In this document: piece by piece, positions 1 through 6,814 of the stretch
Layout of the letters: the number at the start of each line of letters is the position of its first letter
How positions within the stretch are numbered: the stretch's first letter is position 1
IMG/VR virus record: IMGVR_UViG_3300005529_000013
Coordinates: 1 to 45,218 of that record
DNA length: 45,218 bases
Direction: 5' to 3' (one strand)
DNA from: a virus
The notes under the pieces: generated by a model
Seen by the model: only the letters and a program-made list of their open reading frames with translations
What the model was told of the DNA's origin: nothing
The model's database searches: none
Translations under genes and position numbers: made by a program

Positions 1-100
1 CCAGGCGATTCCTGATCTCCTTCGGTACGCCGCGCTGAGCCAGCCAAGAGTTCCAGGTGTGGCGGAATGTGTGCCAGCAGACCCCATGCACCCGATCATC
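1..100. repeat. Left copy of 100-bp terminal direct repeat
   Basis: Bases 1-100 are identical to 45119-45218. The repeat lies inside the integrase coding sequence, and the integrase frame continues correctly across it, so the two ends join into one circle of 45,118 bp. An exact 100-base overlap is most simply a product of assembling a circular or circularly permuted molecule. True phage terminal repeats are possible but would not be expected inside int. Confidence 0.95.
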
Positions 101-931
101 TTTCGTAGACGGCAGTCCGGCCTTCTTGAGCGCACCATACCACCCATCATTCCAGCGCTGCATCGGGACGCCGCCGCGCGTGAACACGCGGAGGTGATGC
201 AGGAACTTGCTTCGCCGGATTTCTCGCAGGACATCCATGCATGTATCGTTCAGCGGGATCAGGTTCCCGAGCTTGTTGGCCGTGCCCTCGAACGCTAAGG
301 CGCGATCATTCATGCTGATTTGTGGCCACTCCGCACGGAACACCCTAGAGGCCCGCAACCCGGACCCCAGGTCGAACTTACCCGGGAGCCAGTAGTGCGG
401 GTAGTCACGCTGCAGCACCGGCTCCAGGGCTCTCCACTGCTCCAGCCTGAGCCATCCCTTCCTGCCGTCAATGATGGGATACGCCCGCAGCTTCGGGCTA
501 CGCTCGATCCAGTCCCACACCCGGCAAGCCGCATTCAGCATCGAAGTCAGGACCGAGATGTAGTGGTTCGCCGTGTTGTTGACCGGAGACGGCCCTTCGG
601 TGATCGCCCATTCCTTCTGCGCGATCTCGTCCACCTTCTCCCTATTGATGAGGCGAATATCGTTCAGGTTCCCGAAGTGCTGGTCCCAGAACGCTATAGA
701 CCTCACGTCGTCGTGCCACGTTACCTTGCCCTTCTTCTCCCGCGCCCACCGGACGCACATCTCCTTGAACGACTTCGCCGGCTTGATGCCCAACTGCTCT
801 GCGAGAAGCAGCTCTAGGTTCCTCTTGTGCTCGATGGCCTTCGCTGTCTCCGGGTCCGTCGTCCCAGAAGATTGTCGTACTCCTCCAACACGGATCTGGA
901 CGTATTTAGAATCTGGTCGCTTGTAAGGCAT
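1..931 (-). CDS. int: Tyrosine recombinase integrase, N-terminal 310 codons (gene continues across the contig join)
   Basis: Site-specific recombinase that integrates and excises the phage genome. Joined with 44973-45118 it is 358 aa. Seen directly: Arg193 in box I (GSGLRASRV), Lys220 in the beta-hairpin (ANKLGNL), and His287-x-x-Arg290 in box II (HTFRHT). In the second part are Trp313, replacing the third His as in Cre, and the nucleophile Tyr323 (DRYTHL). All catalytic positions are present, so the enzyme looks active. The N-terminal 60 residues look like a short arm-binding region followed by a core-binding domain. The start is fixed by a strong AAGGAGG six bases upstream of ATG 929-931. 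It is the last gene of the leftward operon and overlaps the excisionase-like gene, as int and xis do in lambda. Confidence 0.95.
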   Translation of the reverse strand, partial: MPYKRPDSKYVQIRVGGVRQSSGTTDPETAKAIEHKRNLELLLAEQLGIKPAKSFKEMCVRWAREKKGKVTWHDDVRSIAFWDQHFGNLNDIRLINREKVDEIAQKEWAITEGPSPVNNTANHYISVLTSMLNAACRVWDWIERSPKLRAYPIIDGRKGWLRLEQWRALEPVLQRDYPHYWLPGKFDLGSGLRASRVFRAEWPQISMNDRALAFEGTANKLGNLIPLNDTCMDVLREIRRSKFLHHLRVFTRGGVPMQRWNDGWYGALKKAGLPSTKDDRVHGVCWHTFRHTWNSWLAQRGVPKEIRNRL

Positions 932-1089
932 TGGTCCTCCTTAGGCCGCGCCAGCCCGGCCGGGATGCTATCATCAGGAAATCGCCAGCGTCCATTGGGC
1001 AGCTTGAAGCCGCCATAATCCTTCGCGTTCAGGCGCACGGTGTCCGGGTGCAGCTTCAGCTTCGCGGCGAGTTCGGCGGCGGTCAGCAT
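814..1089 (-). CDS. Excisionase-like small HTH protein
   Basis: 91 aa. The N-terminal 45 residues look like a winged-helix/MerR-like or HTH_17 domain of the kind found in phage excisionases (LTAAELAAKLKLHPDTVR, then a wing with NGRWRFPDDSI). It lies directly before int and overlaps it by 118 bp, much like xis/int overlap in lambda-like phages. The Arg-rich C-terminus is the overlapping part. It starts at ATG 1087-1089, within the end of the upstream HNH gene. The role as recombination directionality factor is inferred from domain and position; it could instead be a simple regulator of int. Confidence 0.7.
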   Translation of the reverse strand: MLTAAELAAKLKLHPDTVRLNAKDYGGFKLPNGRWRFPDDSIPAGLARPKEDQCLTSDQILNTSRSVLEEYDNLLGRRTRRQRRPSSTRGT

Positions 1090-1556
1090 CCAATCCTCGC
1101 AGGAGCCTCAGCCCAAGACTCGCCCCTGAGTATTTTTCCAATAGCGGTCTGGCTGACGCCAAACTTTGCCGCAATCTTAGACTGCGACATCGTTCCCTTA
1201 AGGCTCTTGATGATTTCTACATCCTTAACGGTAAGTTTAGCTTTACCATTCTTTTCGCCAGACAAGTGCCCTTTGCTTAAACGCCCTTTTCTGGAGGCGT
1301 CGATCATATTGTCCCGATTTGTCCCAATAAAAAGATGGCTTGGATTTACGCAGACACGGTTATCGCATTTATGGCAAACAAGCATTCCTATCGGAATGCT
1401 TCCGTATGCTAGTTGATAAGAAAATCTGTGAGCGGCAAAACTGTCGCACGTGCCTACTCGCAAACACCCGTATCCTTTCCCCCTGATGGCGCCCTTCCAA
1501 ATCCAACAACCATCCGTCTTTTCTACCTTCTTCCAGAATCGATCTTCTACCGACAT
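1083..1556 (-). CDS. HNH endonuclease with C-terminal HTH
   Basis: 157 aa. Residues about 40-80 carry the HNH_3 pattern: AAHRFSYQLAYG, then CHKCDNRVCVNPSHLFIGT and a following N. This is a zinc-finger beta-beta-alpha nuclease fold with the conserved His, Asp and Asn. The C-terminal 50 residues (LTVKDVEIIKSLKGT, QSKIAAKFGVSQTAIGKIL) form an HTH like the NUMOD-type DNA-binding tails of free-standing homing endonucleases. Probably a selfish or recombination-promoting nuclease. It overlaps both neighbours, so it is part of the operon rather than disrupting a gene. Codons look richer in A/T than neighbours, consistent with transfer. Confidence 0.88.
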   Translation of the reverse strand: MSVEDRFWKKVEKTDGCWIWKGAIRGKGYGCLRVGTCDSFAAHRFSYQLAYGSIPIGMLVCHKCDNRVCVNPSHLFIGTNRDNMIDASRKGRLSKGHLSGEKNGKAKLTVKDVEIIKSLKGTMSQSKIAAKFGVSQTAIGKILRGESWAEAPARIGC

Positions 1557-1693
1557 ATGAATGTCCTGTTGGCAGGGGCAGAGTACCGCCCGAGCGCGAG
1601 CCCGAAGGCATCTAGCAGCTCTTGGCGTCCCCGATCCTTACGGGTACGGGCACCCTGCGCGACTGGATTCTGCTGAGTGTCGATGGTAAACAC
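1547..1693 (-). CDS. Small hypothetical protein, 48 aa
   Basis: Starts with GTG one base after the stop of the preceding gene and overlaps the start of the HNH gene by 10 bases, so it completes the operon tiling. The product is basic and Gln/Arg-rich in the middle (TQQNPVAQGARTRKDRGRQE), with a short amphipathic helix (LLDAFGLALGRY). No family recognised. The start relies on coupling rather than a clear ribosome binding site. Confidence 0.5.
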   Translation of the reverse strand: MFTIDTQQNPVAQGARTRKDRGRQELLDAFGLALGRYSAPANRTFICR

Positions 1694-1694
1694 T

Positions 1695-1913
1695 TCAGTC
1701 CTTGCCGCTGCGCCGGTCGAACATCTCTTCCAGCTCGTGGGCATACTTCTCCGTCCACTGGCGCAGCACCGCCCTGGCGAGCCGCAGCGCGCCCTCGGCA
1801 GCAAGCGGGGCGTGATGAATCTCGTGGCAAATCGCCCCCATGACCGTGGACGGCACCCCAGACCTCACACAGATATGCCTGACGGTTTCGATCAATTCGT
1901 GGTTCGGGCTCAC
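1695..1913 (-). CDS. Hypothetical protein, 72 aa
   Basis: GTG start overlapping the upstream stop (GTGA) and preceded by a strong AGAGGAGG. Mostly helical, with several His and Cys residues (HICVRSG, AICHEIHHAPLAAEG) that could bind a metal, and a charged C-terminal helix (KYAHELEEMFDRR). No family recognised; the operon position suggests an accessory early function. Confidence 0.65.
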   Translation of the reverse strand: MSPNHELIETVRHICVRSGVPSTVMGAICHEIHHAPLAAEGALRLARAVLRQWTEKYAHELEEMFDRRSGKD

Positions 1914-2080
1914 ATTTCCTCCTCTTTCGCGCCTTCCATCCACGGCGCGTAGGGAACCTGCGTCGGCGTCTCCGGTGGGCTCACGCGCAGGACGACGTGG
2001 CAATAGAACGTCTCCCACAGCCACCAGCGAATCGTGTCACAGTAGACCTGCCGGCCCGGCACCTTGTAATAGCCTTTCAT
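1910..2080 (-). CDS. Hypothetical protein, 56 aa
   Basis: Starts at ATG 2078-2080 behind GGAGGGG. Aromatic-rich (RWWLWETFYCHVVLRV) with an acidic tail (GAKEEEM). It is the first leftward gene downstream of the rightward island, so it must be reached by transcription through that island or by its own promoter. No known family recognised. Confidence 0.6.
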   Translation of the reverse strand: MKGYYKVPGRQVYCDTIRWWLWETFYCHVVLRVSPPETPTQVPYAPWMEGAKEEEM

Positions 2081-2110
2081 CGCCCCTCCGTTCCGTCGTA
2101 AATGTGGCTC

Positions 2111-2139
2111 TTGACACAGGCACGGAATCCGTGCATAAT
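2111..2139 (+). promoter_or_regulatory. Sigma70 promoter with a perfect palindrome in its spacer
   Basis: TTGACA (2111-2116), exactly 17 bases, then CATAAT (2134-2139). The spacer carries a perfect inverted repeat, GCACGGA-A-TCCGTGC (2120-2134). A dimer bound there would sit between the -35 and -10 boxes and block the promoter. It drives the two-gene rightward island at 2170-2555, whose second gene encodes an HTH protein that may bind here. Confidence 0.8.
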
Positions 2140-2169
2140 GGAATCGTAGGTTAACCCAAGGAGACAACC

Positions 2170-2370
2170 ATGAAATCCTTCTACGTCACCACCAAACTCA
2201 CTCGCCGCGACATGTTCTGGCAGGACGCCATCCAGGCTGCGGACGCCATCAATGCGCGCCTCGGCGCCAACGGACGGACCGCCGATGCTAGGGACTCCGA
2301 GGCAGAAATAGAGCGCCTCAACGCGGAGCATCTTGCGCTGACGGTTGAAAGCATCGAGGCCGAGCAATGA
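2170..2370 (+). CDS. Small hypothetical protein, first gene of a rightward island
   Basis: 66 aa, behind a very strong AAGGAGACAACC ribosome binding site and the promoter at 2111. N-terminal beta-like segment (MKSFYVTTKLTRRD), then helices rich in Ala and Glu (AEIERLNAEHLALTVESIEAEQ). The stop overlaps the next start (ATGA), so the two products are likely made together. No family recognised. A gene pair with this layout could be an autoregulated accessory (moron) or toxin-antitoxin unit, but nothing in the sequence proves that. Confidence 0.75.
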   Translation: MKSFYVTTKLTRRDMFWQDAIQAADAINARLGANGRTADARDSEAEIERLNAEHLALTVESIEAEQ

Positions 2371-2555
2371 CCGAACCCCGCGCCTCCCGCGAGCAAGCGG
2401 GCCATACGCAAGAGCAGGCCGCCGAGCTGATCGATGTGGCTCGGCGGACTTGGCAGGACTGGGAGCGCGAAGTGGCGCCAATCCCGCGGGCAATGCTGCG
2501 CCTCTACCGGCATCTGGCCGGCATTGAGCGGATACCGTTTCGCAAATCACGCTGA
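2367..2555 (+). CDS. XRE-type HTH protein
   Basis: 62 aa. Residues about 10-50 (HTQEQAAELIDVARRTWQDWE, then PIPRAMLRLYRHLAG) match the short Cro/C1-type HTH found in many phage regulators, in which a tryptophan follows the recognition helix. Coupled to the upstream gene by ATGA. It probably binds the palindrome in its own promoter; that is inference. It converges on the Lar-like gene with a nine-base overlap. Confidence 0.8.
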   Translation: MTEPRASREQAGHTQEQAAELIDVARRTWQDWEREVAPIPRAMLRLYRHLAGIERIPFRKSR

Positions 2556-2780
2556 TTCCTTCGGATCGGCAGCGGTTCTTTTGTTCCACCGCTCAGCAAG
2601 CTCGCGCTTTACGTCGCCCTTCAACGGCCACATAAGAGCCGTGGCCAGATCACACGCTGCGCAATATACGAACTCCGCGTTGAAATCCACGTCGTCCGGG
2701 TTCGTCACGCGACCGAACAACGCCTCCCCGCCGCAGCACGGGCAGGGCAACAATTCGCCGTGCCCGGATGTCGTGTTCAT
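2547..2780 (-). CDS. Lar-like zinc-ribbon protein (possible restriction alleviation)
   Basis: 77 aa. N-terminal LLPCPCCGGEALFGRV followed by YCAACDLAT and a C-terminal ERWNKR. This is the CPxCGG...CxxC...WNxR plan of the Lar family (E. coli Rac prophage Lar relieves type I restriction). The start is chosen at ATG 2778-2780, which overlaps the upstream stop (ATGA); a longer frame to 2825 exists but adds a poor N-terminus. Anti-restriction activity is known only for a few family members, so the function here is tentative. Confidence 0.75.
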   Translation of the reverse strand: MNTTSGHGELLPCPCCGGEALFGRVTNPDDVDFNAEFVYCAACDLATALMWPLKGDVKRELAERWNKRTAADPKESA

Positions 2781-2971
2781 CCGTTCACCTGCATGCCGGC
2801 AAGACGCCGGTTTTCCTCGCTGCAATCATCAACGATCGCTTGGAGCATGATCTTGGCGTCCATCAAGCGCCCGCGCGTAACCGGGTCTTTCGGCGCCCAG
2901 CCCTCGGCGTTGCGGACGTGGATTTGGGCCTTCAGAACGTTGATCAGCATTTCGAACTCGGGATCATCCAT
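2777..2971 (-). CDS. Hypothetical protein, 64 aa
   Basis: Starts behind GGAGGGCGCTAA. All-helical prediction by eye (FEMLINVLKAQIHVRN, GRLMDAKIMLQAIVDDCSEENRR). It sits between a 276-aa unknown gene and the Lar-like gene, with an ATGA overlap downstream. No family recognised. Confidence 0.65.
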   Translation of the reverse strand: MDDPEFEMLINVLKAQIHVRNAEGWAPKDPVTRGRLMDAKIMLQAIVDDCSEENRRLAGMQVNG

Positions 2972-3802
2972 TTAGCGCCCTCCGTTCTCGATTCGGTTCA
3001 AGAGCTGCATGGCCTTGTTTGGCATCGACTCGCCGTAAGAGCCGTCCACCACGTCCTCGTGATCGCGCAGGAAGTCCACGATGTCCTCCCACAGGTCGTC
3101 GCTGCACGGCGCTGGCGGCACACTGCCCCGTTCGTGGGAGGCGGCGACTAGCGCCCGTAGCTTCTTGATCGCCTTCACCCCCTCCGCGTCTTTCAGCTCG
3201 CCGGGTGCGTAGTCCATGCGCAGCTCGTGCAACATGTCAATGGCGAGTTTCGCCCACGCCTCGCCGACGCTGTCCGGTATGGAGGACACAGCGGCGTCCA
3301 CCGGGATTGCGCCGGTTGCCGTCGCAGAGCCTTCGCTGCTACACCCGAGCGGGGCCGCTGTGTTCAGTTCGGAGGAGGGGGCAGCCCCCGCGTAACTATC
3401 CGCCCGAAGTCGCTCCGACGGCTCCGCGTTGCCGTTCGGGACGGGGGCTGCATTCGTGTGTTCTGAGGAAGGGGGAGCGTTCAGCGCGTCGAGCGCCACC
3501 TGTCGCATGTAGTCGCGCTCGCCGTTGCTGCCGTAGGCGGCGCCGTAGGGGCACGGCTTGCCATCGAGGTCCAGCGCCGGCGGGAACTCGCCGCGCCAGC
3601 GCGCGATCTTCTGCAACGCCGCGCGCATCGCGGTGACATTGCTCGGTTCGGCAGAGGGGGCGGCTAGCGCTTCCTCGGCGACGACATACTCGCGGCAGCG
3701 CCACGGCTGCCGCTCCAGCTCGGCCGGCGTGCAGAGCGAGCGGATGCGTCGCTCATAGGCGTCCATCATGTCCTTTAGAGCGACGCGCAGATCAGAAGCC
3801 AT
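2972..3802 (-). CDS. Hypothetical protein with Pro/Ala/Ser-rich linker, 276 aa
   Basis: Two structured parts flank a low-complexity linker. Residues 1-110 are helical with charged motifs (DMMDAYERRIRSLC, ALQKIARWRGEFPPALDLDGKPC). Residues 110-175 are rich in Pro, Ala, Ser and Asn (SSEHTNAAPVPNGNAEPSE). Residues 175-276 are helical again, with an acidic stretch (DDLWEDIVDFLRDHEDVVDG). Ribosome binding site GGGAG. Similar modular ead/Ea22-like proteins occur in early operons of temperate phages, but I cannot assign it firmly. Confidence 0.6.
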   Translation of the reverse strand: MASDLRVALKDMMDAYERRIRSLCTPAELERQPWRCREYVVAEEALAAPSAEPSNVTAMRAALQKIARWRGEFPPALDLDGKPCPYGAAYGSNGERDYMRQVALDALNAPPSSEHTNAAPVPNGNAEPSERLRADSYAGAAPSSELNTAAPLGCSSEGSATATGAIPVDAAVSSIPDSVGEAWAKLAIDMLHELRMDYAPGELKDAEGVKAIKKLRALVAASHERGSVPPAPCSDDLWEDIVDFLRDHEDVVDGSYGESMPNKAMQLLNRIENGGR

Positions 3803-4031
3803 GCAGTTTTCTCCCGCCCCAATCGACCGTGGGCTCTTTCGCGTTGGTCATGTCCACCTTGCCCCCGCAAATATTGCAGTCGGCCAGTACAGCACGCAGG
3901 CGCGCGATGACGCGCTCGGCGGCGATCTCAGCGGCCTTGGTCACATCGGCGCAATAACGACACGTCGCCGCGATGTTGTCGTGATGGCAGAACGCGGGGC
4001 CGTTCTTATCGAACTTCTGTTCGTCGCTCAT
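3792..4031 (-). CDS. Cysteine/histidine-containing hypothetical protein, 79 aa
   Basis: ATGA overlap with the upstream gene and GAGAGG as binding site. Contains CHHDNIAATCRYCADV and, further on, DCNICGGKVD. The four or more Cys plus two His could form a zinc knuckle. A helix (KAAEIAAERVIARLRAVLA) connects the two metal-binding ends. No known family recognised. Confidence 0.65.
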   Translation of the reverse strand: MSDEQKFDKNGPAFCHHDNIAATCRYCADVTKAAEIAAERVIARLRAVLADCNICGGKVDMTNAKEPTVDWGGRKLHGF

Positions 4032-4369
4032 TTGCCTCTCTTGGCAAGCGCTTCCCGAAATGTCGCCGCGTCAGGTCCGTTCCACCAAACCGTCCAGCGC
4101 GCCTCTCCTTTGATTTCCTCTCCGGTCCTGGCGTTGACCAGCGGCTCTTTCATGTAGGTCAGATTGTCGGCGAGCCATGCGGCGCCGATGCTGTCTCCTA
4201 TCTCCGACATGGCGGCTAGCGCCTCGCGCATCATGTCGGTCAGATACATCACGACGGCGGGGTTGCTGCCTTCGTATGACTCTTCGATCAGATGCGCGTA
4301 CTTGCACGCGAGAGACCCGACGAACGGTGGCAGCGATGGGGTACGAACGCTCTCTTCGCCGTTGCTCAT
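4028..4369 (-). CDS. Hypothetical protein, 113 aa
   Basis: Start fixed by GGAGGAAGAA before ATG. Helical N-terminal half (VMYLTDMMREALAAMSEIG) and a C-terminal region with tryptophans (EARWTVWWNGPDAATFREAL). Tightly packed in the operon between the HTH gene and a Cys/His protein. No known family recognised. Confidence 0.65.
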   Translation of the reverse strand: MSNGEESVRTPSLPPFVGSLACKYAHLIEESYEGSNPAVVMYLTDMMREALAAMSEIGDSIGAAWLADNLTYMKEPLVNARTGEEIKGEARWTVWWNGPDAATFREALAKRGK

Positions 4370-4581
4370 TTCTTCCTCCGAATGACGGTGGCGCGCTCCA
4401 AGCCGAAGTGGTCAAGCACAGAGGCGTAGGGCTCTTTCCTGCCGCTGATGATCCCGTTGATGTGCGAGCGCGAGAGGCCGAGCTTGCGCGCGAAGGCCGC
4501 CTGTCCACCGTGCAGATCACAGGCGTTCTTCACCATGATCCGCACGTAGTCCATGGAAACAAACAGGCAGGGCTTCTGCAT
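4366..4581 (-). CDS. Cro-like HTH protein, 71 aa
   Basis: Residues 19-60 read GGQAAFARKLGLSRSHINGIISGRKEP followed by SVLDHFGLER, a clear XRE/Cro-type HTH of about 60 residues with no extra domain. AGGAG lies eight bases upstream of the start. Within an early leftward operon it may act as a secondary regulator of phage or host genes. It is separate from the switch repressor and Cro at 12.5-13.2 kb, so this phage has at least three small HTH regulators. Confidence 0.8.
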   Translation of the reverse strand: MQKPCLFVSMDYVRIMVKNACDLHGGQAAFARKLGLSRSHINGIISGRKEPYASVLDHFGLERATVIRRKK

Positions 4582-4608
4582 CTAGCGTTCTCCTGAAGTA
4601 CGATGCCG

Positions 4609-5070
4609 CTATTCGGCTGCGGCCGGCGCTTCCTTGGATACGCTGGCCCAGTACGCGCCGAATTGCCGGATGAAGTATTCCCGCCGCTCCTGCAGTTGCT
4701 GGATCTCGCGCTCGTGGCTAGCGATTTGCCGCTCGAAGGTCGCCATCACATCGGCCTTGCTGACCTCGATGTCGTCATCCAGGGCCTTGATGATCTCGTG
4801 ACCTTCCTTCGTCTTGGCGTTGAAATGGAGGAACTTCAGATCGAACGATGCGTAGCCGATGATGGCGTAAGCCACGATGATGGTCGGCAGCGCGTTGAAG
4901 GGCTCGAATCCGACGACAATACCGGGGTGAACGGAATAGTCGTCGCCATAGTTCTTGACCAGCACTTTCACCTTGTCGCCGACGCGCAACTCTTCGATTC
5001 TCTTCGCGGTGCGAAGATCGACTTCAAGCTTGATACCGTTGATTTCGATAACCTTCATGTCCTTGCTCAT
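4609..5070 (-). CDS. Phage protein with N-terminal beta-barrel-like domain and C-terminal coiled coil
   Basis: 153 aa. The start is chosen at the second ATG because it lies seven bases from AAGGAG, whereas the first ATG is only one base away. Residues 1-75 alternate short beta segments (MKVIEINGIKLEVD, RVGDKVKVLVKNYGDD, HPGIVVGFEPF, TIIVAYAIIGYASFDLKFL). Residues 95-140 form a heptad-rich helix (ATFERQIASHEREIQQLQER) ending in REYFIRQFGAYW. I have seen this plan in uncharacterised phage proteins; no function is known to me. Confidence 0.75.
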   Translation of the reverse strand: MSKDMKVIEINGIKLEVDLRTAKRIEELRVGDKVKVLVKNYGDDYSVHPGIVVGFEPFNALPTIIVAYAIIGYASFDLKFLHFNAKTKEGHEIIKALDDDIEVSKADVMATFERQIASHEREIQQLQERREYFIRQFGAYWASVSKEAPAAAE

Positions 5071-5111
5071 GGTCATGCTCCTTTCGTTGGTGAATGTGTG
5101 GCAAACGCAGG

Positions 5112-5285
5112 CTAGCGATCCAGGATGACGCGCGGCGGGCGCTTCAGCCCGGGCGCATCCTTCAGCACGTCGGCCAGCCTGCGCTCGACGTCGGACAGAT
5201 CGCGTTCGTCCTTGTCCACCCGCGACGCCGGGCAGTACGGCCGGCAGTAGTAGATGACTCCGTCTTTGCCTACGATCTCAAGCAT
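5112..5285 (-). CDS. Small hypothetical protein, 57 aa
   Basis: ATG at 5283-5285 preceded by GGGAG at good spacing, stop at 5112. Starts as a small beta hairpin with two cysteines (GKDGVIYYCRPYCPAS) followed by a charged helix (DVERRLADVLKDAPGL). It lies 10 bases after the sliding-clamp gene, so it is probably co-translated with it. No family recognised. Confidence 0.65.
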   Translation of the reverse strand: MLEIVGKDGVIYYCRPYCPASRVDKDERDLSDVERRLADVLKDAPGLKRPPRVILDR

Positions 5286-5295
5286 TGGTGTCTCC

Positions 5296-6351
5296 CTAAA
5301 TCCGGTAGGGCATGGCGCCCATCAGCCGGTGCTTCGATTGGCAGAACATCGTTACCGTCTTCGGATCTCCGTCCCAGTAGAGCTCGATGTTCTCCTCCGC
5401 GCGCTTCACCACGTCGGCTAGCCATCGCGTTTTCATGCCGAAGGAGACCTCGCCGCCCGTCACGGTCGCTGGGCATGTGGCTTCGGCCGATTCGTCGTGG
5501 CCGGACAGCGAAAGCTTCAGGGCCTTCCCGTTCATCGCGAATTCGAGAACGTCGGCGCCTGCGCGCATCGGCTCGATGAGGTCCAAGGCGCCAAGCAAGT
5601 CCGCGCGTTTGACCCGAATGACGGTCTTGCGCTCGGCCTTCAGGATGCGGCTCACGTCGGGGAACTTGTCGGAGATGCAGTTCAGGCGCGCCGCGCAGCC
5701 CGGTCCGCTCAGCACGAGGGTTTGCCCGAACACCTGGAACTTAGTCAGCGCCTCGTGGGCGGCTATGGCCGTGTATCCGGTCGGGATGGTGACGTCCAGC
5801 CCTGGCGGCGCCGCTCCCTTGAGTGTGCCCTGGATGATCCCAACACCATCGGTGCAGGTCACCTCCACAGCGTCTCCGCTTGCTCGAACGTTGACGCCTT
5901 TGATCCAATTGCGCGTGTCGTCCTTGGGCGCGGCGAAGTCAGCGAAATCGACCTCCTTCCCGATCTCGGACCAGCCTCCCTCGGCCGATGGGTTGCCCTC
6001 GATCTTCATGGAAGGCGCATCGGTGCCCGGCAGGGTCGGCAGCCTGAACCGCCCGGCGCCCGAAGCGATAGAAACGCTCTCCTTGCCGATCTTCAACTCG
6101 ATCTGATCCGATGCGGCAGCCGCGATGGCGAGAAGTCGCTGGCCCGGGATGCAAACGTCAGCCTCCTCTTTCGCGTCCACGTCGGCGCGCCATTCCAGCT
6201 CGGCAACCAAGTCGCTGGCGGTCAGGATGATGCTCCCGCCCTCGGCGCGGAGACGGACGTGCTGAAGGATGGCCAGCGCTCCGGAGTTCGTCCGGATGGC
6301 AGGCTTCACGAACGCCAACCCTTCGCGCAGCAGCTTCGTTTCAAGCTTCAT
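5296..6351 (-). CDS. dnaN: DNA polymerase III beta subunit-like sliding clamp
   Basis: Ring-shaped processivity clamp that tethers polymerases and other proteins to DNA. 351 aa, close to the 360-380 of bacterial clamps. It begins MKLETKLLREGLAFVKPAI like E. coli MKFTVEREHLLKPL, shows three repeated clamp-like parts, and ends HRLMGAMPYRI, which parallels the E. coli C-terminus ending VVMPMRL. The start at 6351 follows GGAGGG and agrees with the family N-terminus. An in-frame ATG at 6417, also with GGGAG, would add 22 residues. No polymerase or clamp loader is seen in the phage, so it would have to be loaded by host proteins or replace the host clamp. Confidence 0.85.
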   Translation of the reverse strand: MKLETKLLREGLAFVKPAIRTNSGALAILQHVRLRAEGGSIILTASDLVAELEWRADVDAKEEADVCIPGQRLLAIAAAASDQIELKIGKESVSIASGAGRFRLPTLPGTDAPSMKIEGNPSAEGGWSEIGKEVDFADFAAPKDDTRNWIKGVNVRASGDAVEVTCTDGVGIIQGTLKGAAPPGLDVTIPTGYTAIAAHEALTKFQVFGQTLVLSGPGCAARLNCISDKFPDVSRILKAERKTVIRVKRADLLGALDLIEPMRAGADVLEFAMNGKALKLSLSGHDESAEATCPATVTGGEVSFGMKTRWLADVVKRAEENIELYWDGDPKTVTMFCQSKHRLMGAMPYRI

Positions 6352-6448
6352 CGGCCCTCCGTATAGCTGCTGGGCTTCACGCAGTTTCACGGCCGCCCCT
6401 TTTTTAAAGGCACTCATCTGTCTCTCCCGTCCGTGCTACGGGCGCTAG

Positions 6449-6799
6449 TCATTTGCGCTTCCCTCCGCACCGGACAGCCACGAGCGCGAGCGAATCCGCC
6501 ATTCGCCCGACATCCGTCTTGATGTCCTGCAAATACTGGACAGTCGGGTCCGGCTTCGAGTCGATCGGCTTCGCTTCGAAGAAGCGCCCCTTGTTGCCGC
6601 ATAGGTGGTCGAACATGCGAGCAGTCCCGCAAAATTGAAGGTCGCGGTCACTCGGGGTGCGAGTCACGAAGCGTTGGTTTTGAAGATCAGGCCTGGCGCA
6701 TTTGCTGAGTTCTGGACACGTTTCTTTGTAGAGACGGAACCATCGGCAGTCCTCGCACATCGGGACCGGGTGCGCTTCCTTCTTTTTCATCCAGAACAT
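6449..6799 (-). CDS. Cysteine-rich hypothetical protein, 116 aa
   Basis: CEDCRWF near the N-terminus, then CPELSKCARP, FCGTARMFDHLCG and GRFFEAKP. This arrangement of paired Cys with a closing CGxxGRxFE is seen in small uncharacterised phage proteins and suggests a structural zinc site. The start is taken at the third codon of the longer frame, because GGAGG is seven bases from that ATG but one base from the first. The C-terminal half is helical. Confidence 0.7.
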   Translation of the reverse strand: MFWMKKKEAHPVPMCEDCRWFRLYKETCPELSKCARPDLQNQRFVTRTPSDRDLQFCGTARMFDHLCGNKGRFFEAKPIDSKPDPTVQYLQDIKTDVGRMADSLALVAVRCGGKRK

Positions 6800-6814
6800 T
6801 TTCATTCCTCCGTG

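Noticed and set aside
2077-2589. 170-aa open frame on the minus strand across the rightward island
   Set aside because: Its sequence is a mirror of the two rightward genes (Arg/Gly/Ala-rich), without a binding site, and conflicts with the strong promoter and starts of the island.
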